DNA of 64,000 bases. Origin: Gigantopelta aegis (Eukaryota > Mollusca > Gastropoda > Neomphalida > Peltospiridae). Of the stretch, positions 10,223 to 21,314 are shown one piece after another. Every line of letters begins with the position of its first letter. The first letter of the stretch is position 1. Both the position numbers and the translations under genes were made by a program. The stretch is taken from NCBI RefSeq assembly GCF_016097555.1, contig NC_054708.1, positions 6,026,334 through 6,090,333 on the forward strand. The letters are read 5' to 3'. Below the pieces are notes generated by a model. That model searched no databases. It was not told the origin of the DNA and saw only the letters and a program-made list of their open reading frames with translations.

Positions 10223-12619
10223 ATTGATGACTTGAATGAATGAATGAATGTTTAACGACACCCCAGCACGAAAAATACATCGGCTATTGGGTGTCAAACT
10301 ATGGTAATGCAAATAAATAAAGTGATGATCAACATCAATATAAAAATTCAAGACTTAAACAAAAACAGTGTAAAGAACTGTGCAAAAAAAACGAATTTTA
10401 CGGATACTGAATTTTACTCAAAACTTCAATTTTGTGCTGTATTGGCCATTCTCAAAGAGAATGTTACACCCCTGCACCACGGTGAGGTTACAGCACACGC
10501 AGAGGATATTGATGACTTTTAAAAGTCACATTTTCTTTGTGAAAGGAACAAAGGCTTGAAAATAGAAAAAAATGACATAGCAAAATATCAACTTTGGGAA
10601 GGCTTGAAAATAAAATAAAATGACAGCAAAATATCAACTTTGGGACAGTTTAGTATTTATCATAATACAGGGGCGGATTATGCTTTAGGTGTGTGTGTGG
10701 GGGGGGGGGGGGGGGGGTCCGAAACAATATGTAAATGTTTATAATTTGAAATTATAAATCTTACAGGTTATCTACGTGGTGGGGGTGGGTTTTGTTTTTT
10801 AACCGGAAATAATCCGCTCCTGTTTAAATATTAAAATTAAGCAAATAAGTTTGAAGCAGGACGGTTAGACCCCTTGTTAATAATGATAAATATTAATATA
10901 GTGACACACGCTAAACAGTCACAAAAGTGAATTATTAATTATTATTTTTGACGTGTTGTTCTATTTGCCCTTTTCTGGTTAGTCTCCCCCCCACCCCACC
11001 CCCCACCCCACAAAATAATTCCTGGATCTACTCCTGAATACAGAAGTATTTTCAACGACGGTCTAAAGGCTAGGGCTAGCTCAGATTGACCGTGTGAATG
11101 CACAAATCAGTGGCCGACTGACTCTCCTGCATCAGAATGCGATTGTGTAAAACAAAAAATCCACTGAAAAAAATAATCCACCCTATAGTGGTACAGACTG
11201 TTTAAATGCGAATTATAATTAAGCCGAATAAGAGATTTTCACTTCGTTGACAAAACCAAATAGAGGACCCCTTCCCCCTCTCTCCCAAAGTCGAGCATTC
11301 GAGTAGTCGAGTATGCGAAAAGCACGTGCAATGGCACATGCAAAACAGACCACTGGCGGTGGCATGGTTTTATAAAGGTCCTCATGTCAAACTTGTGCCG
11401 ATTCTTTTCTTTGTACAGTAAACCTTTTTCTTTTCTTTTTCAATCAATCAATCAAGCAAACAATGGGGTGGACGGCTCTCACACTGAGGAGGGCGGGCAA
11501 CATTACTGAATAGTCTTATGGGGCAAATATAAGACACGTGTACAGCGATTTTAGCGATTCTAGACTGGCGATCTAACAGGTCCTACGGGCTCCTACTTTT
11601 GTAGGGGGCAGGGCAGACTGATTTTTGCCCGAATTAAACGAAAATGGAATTTTAAAAAACTAAATTTTATTTATATTAGCCATATTTGTGAATGACTGCG
11701 GCTGGTATTTGTACGAATGGCTAATTACATGTAGGCCTACAAATATAACGTGAGAGACAAGTGGACGAACACTTAAAATCGTAGTTTCAGTTTATAAAAT
11801 ACGTGTCTTTGCATTATATACATATTGTCATTACCTGTAGAAAACAAAAATAATACAAGAAAAATAGGTGGAACTACAACGATTAATATAATATTTTGTA
11901 GAGGATGACTGGCCATGGGACGAACAGTCTAGGGCTACTAGTACATGGGGCCCCCGAGACATACAGAGTCGAATTATTATGAACCAGTGGTTAAAATGAC
12001 GAATCAAGAGAGGTTTAAGAAGAAAATAATAATAATAATAATTATTATTATTATTATTATTATTATCATCATCATTATTATTGTTATAAAGTTATAAAGG
12101 AAGGGGGAAAAGTGGGAGAAAAAAATTCCACTGTGTTCAACGTTTTTGAGTCTTGAGATAAACCCTGCGTTCATCCTTCCGTTTTGTGAGTGATCCGCAA
12201 CTGGCGTATCAAGTGTGTCCCCTTTGAGGAGTTACAGTAAGTCGTTTGCAGCATCACTTTTTATAAAACTAGTCATACACAATCTATAGATGTTTCCCCT
12301 ACTCGTACAATAAAATTTCAAAGGATATAAAAAGAAAAACATCAAAAACTTCATCTCTCTTTTTAAACGTCTTCTTTTTTTCATGTCGTCTGCTCGTGTA
12401 AAGTTTTAATAGTGGTTATGTATCGCCGTCCAAAATAAAACCAAGACTATATGCTGTTACAGTTATTTTACGTACAATTTCAAGAAACATGTATTATTTG
12501 TTTGTTAGAATATTTGTTTAATGAAATTTACATAGAAATGACTAAAAATTTAATATACCGACAGACTGATCGGTAACTACAGGTGATCCGGAAGTGATCC
12601 GGAACTGGCGCATCACCTG
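9616..12619. mobile_element. 3.0-kb element with inverted ends and TA target duplication
   Basis: The termini are inverted repeats, CAGGTGATGCGCCAGTTCC on the left and its complement on the right, flanked by TA at 9614-9615 and 12,620-12,621. Removing the element rejoins the TTAA transposon exactly. A motif close to GCCAGTTCCGGATCAC recurs near both ends: about 9625, 9804 and 9822 on the left, and inverted near 12,187 and 12,588 on the right, like transposase-binding subterminal repeats. The TA target fits the Tc1/mariner superfamily. There is no transposase frame. The interior holds a SINE (10,234-10,505), G-runs near 9477 and 10,698, AAT/ATT trinucleotide tracts (10,120-10,225; 12,030-12,075) and otherwise featureless DNA. 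Confidence 0.8.
10234..10505 (-). mobile_element. Full-length SINE with (ATTC)n tail, second copy
   Basis: It is the same family as 3241-3510. It is flanked by a 13-bp target-site duplication, ATATTGATGACTT, at 10,221-10,233 and 10,506-10,518. It lies inside the 3.0-kb TA-flanked element, so it is the third level of nesting or was carried in with it. Confidence 0.9.
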
Positions 12620-13412
12620 TAGTTCCATCCAGCGAAAATAAATTATAATTTGGTTAATCTACAAACCTGTAACACACTTAGATCACGTTTTTATCAAATG
12701 GAGTGAAAAAGCAGGTTTTATATCGATAAATACCATGGGAATCCCCATGTCCCAATTGCTTGAAATAATTTTGAAAGTTAGTATTCTGATGTCACCGGTA
12801 GAAACACAACAATGCCTACGTCACGACAAATTTCACAGACTTGGGGTGCGTTCGTTTCACCTCTCCTGGACATGTTCCAACTGTTCTGTCCTGGTTGTAT
12901 CCCCTCTCCAGATATCGTAAGACTTAGCAAAATTATTGGTTTTAAGGGTTTGTAACGTTTTGTATTGAGACACTTACTTGTCTGAACTTTATTGTTACTG
13001 AAAATGTTCACGAACTGTGAAGAAAAAATCTCACAAATGAACAACAACAAATCGGATGTTGATTGCGCGAACCGTCCACGAGAAAACAAACCGAACCAAA
13101 ATGATAACGGTCACGTGTTATACCAACGTCTGTGACATTGAAATGGAAATATCCCCTCTAAAAATAGATTGGACCTCGCTTGCTTAACGGTTTTTTCTTG
13201 ACAACACGTTTTGTGAAAAAATGCAAAAAATGCATTTCGTGGTTTTACAAACATCAGGATTACCAAAAAGCACTTCAGGTAAATGGAAACGTGTATTCTA
13301 AATAATAAAATGTAAGTAAAGTGTAATTTTATTTGTGAAAAATGGGGTTTAATAGCGAAAAACAACGCCGTAATGGTTAACAAATAAACGTAACTAGGGT
13401 GTGTCCCTTTAA

Positions 13413-14640
13413 CTAAAATAAAATTTGAGTGCAAATAATATGGAACTTGCTGCCAAACCAAACCAAGGTTACTAGCCATAGAAGATACGGCAAATATTAC
13501 AAGCATCAACCAAAATGCGATACTTTTGCTTGTAAAATGATACATATTTTACCATGCCTGTGAAATGTTCCCACAGTTTACTTCCCTGGGAACTGTTTAT
13601 AGTATAGTTTATATGTTGTACTTAAATTTCATCTCACTCTGACATAGAGGGTATAAATTTAATGTTAAGATTTATTGCGACCACAAATTGGGAGATGTAT
13701 CTTGCCGCAAAAACTAAACTTCCGATGACAAAGCAAAAAAAAAAAAGGTTGAAAAAAGTTGGTATTTTAAAGGAAAAAAAAAGAAGGAAAAATAGGACAA
13801 ACGCCAAAAAGTAGGAAAAGTTTGATCGTTGAACAGCCTGGTCTTGTTACCACAATATAATTCACCAGATACTCGTAGGATGCGATTTAAAAACACAAAT
13901 TGTTTGCTTTTTGTTTTGTTTTTGTTTCGTTTTTGTGTTTGTGGGTGGGAGTTGGTCGATGTCAGTAATGTATAGTTTAGAAAAGAGTAAAAAATTGAAA
14001 ACCAAACAAATGGTAGTTCGAAAAGTCTAGTGGAGTCTACTCTATTAGAGCACAACAAATATTACAGTATCACATTTCACCTAGTTTTGATGGGCACACC
14101 CTGAGGCGTGATGGCAGTGGGTTTCTTCTCCAAAACTTTACTTTAAGTCGTAAAAAAACCCATATGTTAGCGACCTAACAGCCGTTGCGAAAATCGTGTA
14201 GGGGCCTACTGGGGTGTCCTTTCATTCCCTTTCTGTTTTGGATGCGCACAAAATGGCTTCAGTTTATTTGTTTATTATTATTATTGACAGAATGTGTAGC
14301 AGGTTAAGTGGGTACACACTCGGTGTCCTCTGTCAATGCACCACTTCACACAAATTAGATCGGAGCATCACCCTGACCGCACCGGAAGCGTTGATGAGTC
14401 GACTATCACACCGCCATGTTGATTTGGGACAAACGGAAGTGACACCCAGCACGTGCGTGGGTTGAGCTGGACCTATGACCTGTTGTTGCAGCAGATATAT
14501 AAATATAAATATATACATCCAGGGGAAGTTTATTTTCCTGTTTCTGTTTCTTGTGTCTTTGTTTTCATATCACGTAACAGATAAAAAGAGTCCACAATGA
14601 GAAGACTCCTTTCATATGTAACCAAAATAAAGACACATTT
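13413..14640. other. Non-coding stretch, nothing specific recognised
   Basis: AT-rich with an A-run near 13,736. The part at 14,330-14,470 is more GC-rich and has CACGTG-like boxes, but no coding exon or repeat copy was recognised. Confidence 0.5.
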
Positions 14641-14654
14641 AGTAAACAATAATG

Positions 14655-14788
14655 GAGGTGGTGGTGGTAGTAGTAGTACTACTAGTAGCAGCAATAGTAG
14701 TATCTATCGTTAACTGATTTAATTTCATGTTGCATAGGTTGATTTATTGGCAAATAAGCTTTTTGTTGCTATTCTTGTCTTTCTTCTT

Positions 14789-14835
<47 letters not shown>

Positions 14836-14838
14836 ACT
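14655..14838. repeat. Trinucleotide repeats (GGT/AGT, then CTA and CTG)
   Basis: GGT and AGT triplets lie at 14,655-14,702, and a CTA tract followed by about 12 CTG triplets at 14,788-14,835. A serine-rich open frame across the CTG tract is an artefact. The CTG tract abuts a SINE tail. Confidence 0.9.
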
Positions 14839-14841
14839 ACT

Positions 14842-14911
14842 TTTGTTTGACATCCAACAGCCGATGATTAATAAATCATTGTGCTCTAGTGGTATCGTTA
14901 AACAAAACAAA
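14842..14911 (+). mobile_element. SINE tail fragment, type B
   Basis: Only the tail is present: TTTGACATCCAACAGCCGAT, TGTGCTCTAGTGGTATCGTT and AAACAAAACAAA. This is a strongly 5'-truncated copy. Confidence 0.8.
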
Positions 14912-15611
14912 TTATGAAAAAACTTTTTTCTTGTTGTTCGCCTTCTTCGTATTCCTATTGCCCAGTGATTGCATACTTGTGAGTTTTAAAGATGCAGATG
15001 AGGTATTAGTTTGTTTTCGCTTACCAAGTTACACCGATATTCATACAGCATCCACCACACTACAAAAACGGTTTACCTTCTGTTTCCCTATCTCGCTCTT
15101 ATAGCTGTCGGTAAATCTAAACCGCATTCTTAATTTGAGATCCACGCTGAAAGCATTGACACATGTTCGCTCGATACCTCCTGATCTTCATCAGTTCTCA
15201 ACCAAATGATCAAACCGCTATATTATAATATATGTCTGCGTGTCATGTTTTATAGCTGATGTTCGACGTATGATGTTCGAAGAGTTTGCATTGCGTTATG
15301 AACTAAGTCACAGCTACAGATATTCACGTGCACCTAACATGGGCGCTAATGAATATATATTTCACACACAGGTGCTGTAAGAAAAAAATGGCAGACACGG
15401 TGTCTCGTAACAAACAGTCGGCATGCAATAATTCTTACACGGCGTCAGATGGACTGTCTTAAAGAAGATGCAACCACAAAAAAGAAAGAAGAAAAAGAAC
15501 AACTATCTGTTTAACGATGTCATTTAGCACCATAACGGATACGATAGGATGGGCCTTTTTTTAACTGTAGATTATTTCCATACGTTTCAATGATTTCCAC
15601 CGAAGGGAAGA

Positions 15612-16004
15612 AAGAAAGAAAGAAAGAAGTGTTTTATTTAACGACGCACTCAACACATTTTATTTACGGTTATATGGCGTCAGACATATGGTTAAGGACC
15701 ACACAGATTTTGAGAGGAAACCTGCTGTCGCCACTACATGGGCTACTCTTCCGATTGGCAGCAAGGGATCTTTTATTTGCGCTTCCCACAGGCAGGATAG
15801 CACAAACCATGGCCTTTGTTGAACCAGTTATGGATCACTGGTCGGTGCAAGTGGTTTACACCTACCCATTGAGCCTTGCGGAGCACTCACTCAGGGTTTG
15901 GAGTCGGTATCTGGATTAAAAATCCCATGCCTCGACTGGGATCCGAACCCAGTACCTACCAGCCTGTAGACCGATGGCCTGCCACGACGCCACCGAGGCC
16001 GGTC
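15612..16004 (-). mobile_element. Full-length tRNA-derived SINE, head II, tail type A, with 12-bp TSD
   Basis: On the minus strand the head reads GGCCTCGGTGGCGTCGTGG with a B-box-like GGGTTCGGATCCCAG. The middle has CCATAACTGGTTCAACAAAG and the tail GACGCCATATAACCGTAAAT, then GTGCGTCGTTAAATAAAACA. It is flanked by a 12-bp duplication, CCGAAGGGAAGA, at 15,600-15,611 and 16,005-16,016, so it is a young, complete insertion. It has a different tRNA-like head from the elements at 8203 or 23,750 but the same tail type A. Confidence 0.92.
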
Positions 16005-16100
16005 CCGAAGGGAAGACGTACAGCACACAAGAATCCAGTGCTGTGTTAATATGAGTGTACCATGTGACCTGACCTGGCACTATGTGATCATGATCACGCA

Positions 16101-16770
16101 GAAGCAGACACGACTGTTACATGCTCTCCATTGTGCACAGAACAGTACTGATCAGATCGGCTGACACTCACGTTGTGGTCCATACAATAGTAATTTTTTA
16201 TACTTTAGCTCTTGATGAGCCACGGTTTGTCTATGGCATGAAGAGAAACTATTGCAGCCAGCCTAGGGGAACACAAGGCAAGGAACTTCAGAGGTTCTAT
16301 TCAATCAGTGGGTGTGACACATCACTGTCGTTCACTAGTCAGCTTAGACACTTAGTCAGTTGTTACGTGACCCATGCATCTGCTAGCATCACAGATGAGA
16401 GCATGTATCAGCTTCAAAGGTTCGACATACTTTGGTTTCGACAGGACAAACGAAAACACCCAGATGTACCAGGTAAAGAAGGCGCTCTTTGCCAAAGTGA
16501 GGCAGCTAGATAGTTTACCTTAAACAAAAGGTGCCCTTACCAAACATACTAAGAGGGCTGCATACCAAGCCGGGTGTATCTGGAACCAATCACTGGCAGC
16601 TACACAACAGCTACCAAACAAGTGTGGTTGAGAGTAGACCCTGAACCCTAATGATCAATTGATTACTTTCTAGGCAGCATGTCTAGAGGCAGCCAAATCA
16701 TGTATGGATCTGATTAAAAGTTTCTGCAAGAAGGCATGCAATGCAGACCTTTCAAATGTTTTACAGCATT
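16101..16770 (+). pseudogene. Decayed copy of a multi-copy invertebrate gene family (EADT / IRSADT / SGCDT motifs)
   Basis: Translation across several frames gives, in order, an EADT-like start, VLIRSADTHVVVHTIV, FYSISGCDTSLSF, TDESMYQLQRF, AAYQAGCIWNQSLAA and EAAKSCMDLIKSFCKKAC. From memory, this order matches a repetitive gene family of cnidarians and molluscs with EADTR, IRSPDTDV, TGCDTTS and AAKSC-ELIKC-CKKGC blocks, usually annotated as uncharacterised. The longest open stretch is 16,121-16,513. Frame changes and stops separate the blocks, so it is a pseudogene. No function should be assigned. It is next to, but not part of, the SINE at 15,612-16,004. Confidence 0.5.
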
Positions 16771-16779
16771 GATTCCATG

Positions 16780-17198
16780 ATCTGAACTATGTACTTATCC
16801 TACAGACTGACTATAAATGGGATAATCTGCAACGAATTTGGGTTTTCACAATGTTTTCTATCTAATGATTCCCACATTTGATTTTAAAGGAAAACAACTA
16901 AATATACATTAGTGTTATCATGTGTACTGAGTTCCTTGGATGTGAAAACATGAGATTAGCCACTTAAATCAAGTATTTATAAGTTCTGGGAGCCAAAACA
17001 TTAGCAATTTGTTGTTTTCAATGGCGGCCATTTTGAAAACAAGATGGCGGCCGCAATCGTGATCAGATCACGTATGTCCTGCTTTTAAATGAAAGAGAAT
17101 TAAAAACTGTACCAGTAGGCACATTTTTATGCTTTTTTCACATTCTGAACAATTCAAATATATTTTGACATAAGCTACTAGACAGACAATTCAAATAT
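16780..17198. other. Non-coding stretch
   Basis: Nothing recognised apart from AT-rich DNA with two GGCGGCC-like boxes near 17,025-17,050. Confidence 0.5.
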
Positions 17199-17512
17199 AA
17201 GGAAGGAAGGAAACGGTTTATTTAACGACGCACTCAACACATTTCGTTTACGGTTATATGACGTCGGACATATGGTTAAGGACCACACATATATTGAGGG
17301 AGGAAACCCGCTGTCGCCACTTCATGCGTTACTCTTTTCGATCTTTTATATGCACTGGCCCATAGGCAGAATAGCACATACCACGGCCTTTGATGTACCA
17401 GTCGTAGTGCACTGGCTGGAGCGAGAAATAACCCAATGGGCCCAGACGAGGATCGATCCCAAACCGACAGCGCATCAATCGAGCGCTTTACCACTGAGCT
17501 ATGTGTCGCCCC
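17199..17512 (-). mobile_element. tRNA-derived SINE, head I, tail type A
   Basis: On the minus strand it runs from the tRNA-like head (CTCAGTGGTAAAGCGCTCG, then GGGATCGATCC) through GTGCACTACGACTGG to the tail CGTCGTTAAATAAACCGTT, followed by CCTTCC repeats. It is essentially full length. Open frames over it on both strands are artefacts. Confidence 0.9.
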
Positions 17513-18168
17513 AGACAGACTATAAGACAAGTACAGAAAGTGAAAAACGTTATGTTTACAGAGTGTAGATGTGCGCGCGTGCGTGTATGCGTGCATATGT
17601 GTGAACCCAATTACAGGCTTATAAATTATAAGCTTATAACAGGCCATTTCTCTCTACTGGTTACGATGTAAAATCGCCAAGTATTGATAATAAGTTTGTT
17701 TTAAACGTTTAACAACAAAAAGGATTACTGTAGACATTTCCACACGTGCACGTTTCCCAAGTAAAGATATAATCTATCAGATACAGCAGATGTTATTTAG
17801 TGATTTCTGCATGATAAACAAGTATGTTGCGAAAGAAATCGCACAATCTGAAAATCTTTACGAAACAGAGCTCCAACCGTGTGATAAGATCCGTGAACTG
17901 GGCTAACATTACAAGCTATTGAGGTCTGGGGATGTTTTAATGCAAATTTGGGGTCTTTTTTATGCAGAAAGAGTTTAATGTAACAAACGCAATCAGCTTG
18001 TATTTGTATTTCAAATATCGCCTTACATACGCGACAGACCGATTTTAATTGATAGTAATGAGTTATAAATCAGAATACAGCTTTACAAACATGTTGGAAA
18101 CTTACGACCGTAGTTGGCATTTTTGGGAGGCAGGCGCGCGTGTGTACAGGACTTTTAGCTCGGGGTGG

Positions 18169-18199
<31 letters not shown>

Positions 18200-18490
18200 G
18201 GGGGGGGGGCAGGCTATATGTGGCCGGTCTAGCGTCGCGAGCGAAATTTATACTGAGTCGATTCATTCTACCCCGGAAAACATATTTTTTAAAAAGAGAA
18301 AATTGGCTTGAGCCTGGGGGGTCGAAACCGGAAACCCCCATGTACACGCGTCTGTGAGTGTGTATTTAGATATAAGTATTCAACACATATATTATACAAA
18401 ATGTTTAAGTCGGTAGACAATTACAAAATATATTACAGAAGCAAATTGTTGGTCATTAACAAACCTATACATTAACATGAAATAATGATT
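17513..18490. other. Non-coding stretch with a long G-run
   Basis: Holds a G-run of about 28 at 18,182-18,209 preceded by GT repeats, and no gene. Glycine- and proline-rich open frames across the run are artefacts. Confidence 0.6.
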
Positions 18491-18495
18491 GTTTC

Positions 18496-18760
18496 ACACC
18501 CCAGCACATTTATTAATAATCGGTTATGGTGTGTTTACATTTGTCTACAGAGAGAAGAAACCCACTGCTATAATATGGCTGATATTGTCTATTAGCGAGA
18601 ATGAGACTGTTAAATGCAAAACCATCATAATCATTTAGCGACTATTCATATATCAGTTGTGGAGCACTAGCTGGAATACAGTGGGTGTGTCCTCTAAGGA
18701 GGATAGATCCCACGACCCCTCAGACAAACATTCGACTACTAACCTACATCCTGTACATTT
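18496..18760 (-). mobile_element. Old, decayed SINE
   Basis: Blocks of the SINE consensus appear in order but strongly diverged: a tail-like CACACCCCAGCACATTTATT, a GAAACCCACTGC block, TTGTGGAGCACTAGCTGGAA and a head-like GATAGATCCCACGACC. The order fits a minus-strand copy of the SINE superfamily described here. Confidence 0.5.
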
Positions 18761-19250
18761 CCGTGGAATACTTACATACCGTCTATATATGCAGCTATGA
18801 AACAGTGTTAGCCTAAATTGGCGCTAGAATAATGAGCGGTTAAGAAAATACCACCCATGCGCCGTCTAGAGCCGCCTGCCCGTAACATGAGCGTGGAACA
18901 CGTGTTTTCGATAAAGTCAAATATTTTAATTTCGCACAGACAACATTAGATACACTGTCACTCACCACAGAAGAGTGTCTCGATTTTCCCTAAAGAAACT
19001 ATTTTATCTTTTGTGTTATTTTTGTGTAAATTGTTTACATGTAGTTACTTACAAGTGCTAGTTCATCGTGATTAATGTTTACAAGTATCAAAGGGTGATA
19101 ATAATAATTGAAAGAAATATTTATTTAACTAGACTTCAGAACATACTATTTTACGGTTATTTTGTGTTACCGCTATTTCGATTCCTGGAAAGAGAGAGAG
19201 ACATAGAAAGGAAGGGGGAGGGTTTGGGGGAAAAAAGCAGCAAGTTATCT

Positions 19251-20214
19251 TTTATACCCCCTTTAATATACCTTTATATACCTTATATCCCTTTTAATAT
19301 ACCTTTATATACCTTATATCCCCTTTAATATACCTTTATATACCTTATATCCCCTTTAATATACCTTTATATCCCCTTTAATATACCTTATATCCCCTTT
19401 AATATACCTTTATATCCCCTTTAATATACCTTTATATACCTTATATCCCTTTTAATATACCTTTATATACCTTATATCCCCTTTAATATACCTTTATATA
19501 CCTTATATCCCCTTTAATATACCATTATATCCCCTTTAATATACCTTTATATACCTTATATTCCCTTTAATATACCTTTATATACCTTATATCCTCTTTA
19601 ATATACCTTATATCCCCTTTAATATACCTTTATATCCCCTTTAATATACCTTTATATACCTTATATCCCCTTTAATATACCTTTATATCCCCTTTAATAT
19701 ACCTTTATATACCTTATATTCCCTTTAATATACCTTTATATACCTTATATTCCCTTTAATATACCTTTATATCCCCTTTAATATACCTTATATCCTCTTT
19801 AATATACCTTATATCCCCTTTAATATACCTTTATATCCCCTTTAATATACCTTTATATACCTTATATCCCCTTTAATATACCTTTATATCCCCTTTAATA
19901 TACCTTTATATACCTTATATTCCCTTTAATATACCTTTATATACCTTATATCCCCTTTAATATACCTTTATATACCTTATATCCCCTTTAATATACCTTT
20001 ATATACCTTATATTCCCTTTAATATACCTTTATATACCTTATATCCTCTTTAATATACCTTATATCCCCTTTAATATACCTTTATATCCCCTTTAATATA
20101 CCTTTATATACCTTATATCCCCTTTAATATACCTTTATATACCTTATATTCCCTTTAATATACCTTTATATCCCCTTTAATATACCTTTATATACCTTAT
20201 ATCCCCTTTAATAT
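19251..20214. repeat. AT-rich satellite of about 31-bp units
   Basis: About 960 bp is built from CCCCTTTAATATACC followed by one or two of the short blocks TTTATATACC and TTATAT, giving alternating units of about 21, 22 and 31 bp. The unit lengths follow a patchy higher-order pattern. It is non-coding. Confidence 0.95.
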
Positions 20215-21079
20215 ACAAAATCAACTCAATTTTGGAATCACCTTCATCATAGTTCAGGGTTTCTGCCAGAGAGTCAAATGGGTATGGCGCCATATACCTA
20301 AATTATTATTTTTTTAAGTTAACATTTTGACAAAATTAATGATTGCTAGGGATTGCTGAAAAAAATAATGTACTCATATTAGGCATCTTCATTCTACAGT
20401 TACAGATATAATATTTAAAAAACATGATAATCACAGGGCATATTAAATTTCATTATATCACTTGCAAAGCTGTATATATATATACAGGATGAAGTGTATT
20501 GGGGTAGTACGAAATGTACAATCGTTTAAAAATAATAATGCTTAATTACAATACTGAAAAGTTTCTTGCATTTCGCAATTGTGACTGGATCAAATTTGAT
20601 CAACGCAGGTTGAACTACAAACATTTCATTAAATAGTTGTTGTTTTGGGTTAAAAAGACTAGACTGTGTTTGTTTTAAACATATCAAACAAGAATCAACT
20701 TGTATTAATATAGAGAAAAGGCTTTCCGTATTTACAAATATATTTCTCTTACTCTCCCTCTCTTTCCTTTCGTATAATTCTTATGCAAGTATATATCTAT
20801 ATACTATTTATTTTATTTTATTTATATTTTATTCATTTATTCTGTTGCAAATAATTGTGTCTTTTCTCTTCTTTTTGTTGTTGTTTTGGGGGTTTTCTGG
20901 AATCCAATGGTATATAAATCCAATTGCTCCCAATATACATCTCACAATATATAAATTTACAAACAATAAGCTTAACATCTAATGACATAATCGTACATGA
21001 GTGTGCTTTTATAGTAACAAATACTGTTCTCAAATTGTTGTACAGAATACTTTTTTCAACATGTCTTTATTAATTAAAT
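20215..21079. other. AT-rich non-coding stretch
   Basis: Nothing recognised beyond a short TA run near 20,473 and T-rich tracts. Confidence 0.5.
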
Positions 21080-21314
21080 CGTTCCAGCCAGTGCACCACG
21101 ACTGGTATATCAAAGGCCGTCGTATGTACTACCCTGTCTGTGGGATGGTGCATATAAAAGATCCCTTACTGCTAATCGAAAAGAGTAGCCCATGAAGTGG
21201 CGACAGCGGGTTTCCTCTCTCAATATCTGCATGGTCCTTAACCATATGTCTAGACGCCATATAACCGTAAATAAAATGTGTTGAGTGTCGTTAAATAAAA
21301 CATTTCTTTCTTTC
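21080..21314 (+). mobile_element. tRNA-derived SINE, head missing, tail type A
   Basis: It starts at the body module GTTCCAGCCAGTGCACCACG, continues with CTGTCTGTGGGATGGTGC and ends with GACGCCATATAACCGTAAAT and CGTTAAATAAAACATTTC plus TTTC repeats. Confidence 0.88.

Larger units (their letters stand above)
9598..13412 (-). mobile_element. TTAA-type DNA transposon (MITE), split by a later insertion
   Basis: The two ends are TTAAAGCCGCACACCCTA at 9598-9615 and, inverted, TTAAAGGGACACACCCTAG at 13,394-13,412. The internal part, 12,620-13,412, matches the unbroken copy at 44,779-45,557 over its whole length in the opposite orientation. TTAA at both ends is the target typical of piggyBac-type elements. 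There is no transposase, so it is non-autonomous. It was cut at a TA close to one end by the element at 9616-12,619. Confidence 0.85.

Noticed and set aside
12735-13545. Open frames of 60-144 codons inside the TTAA element, repeated at 44,751-45,426
   Set aside because: They are shared because the element is shared. No transposase motifs, and frames are broken differently in the two copies.
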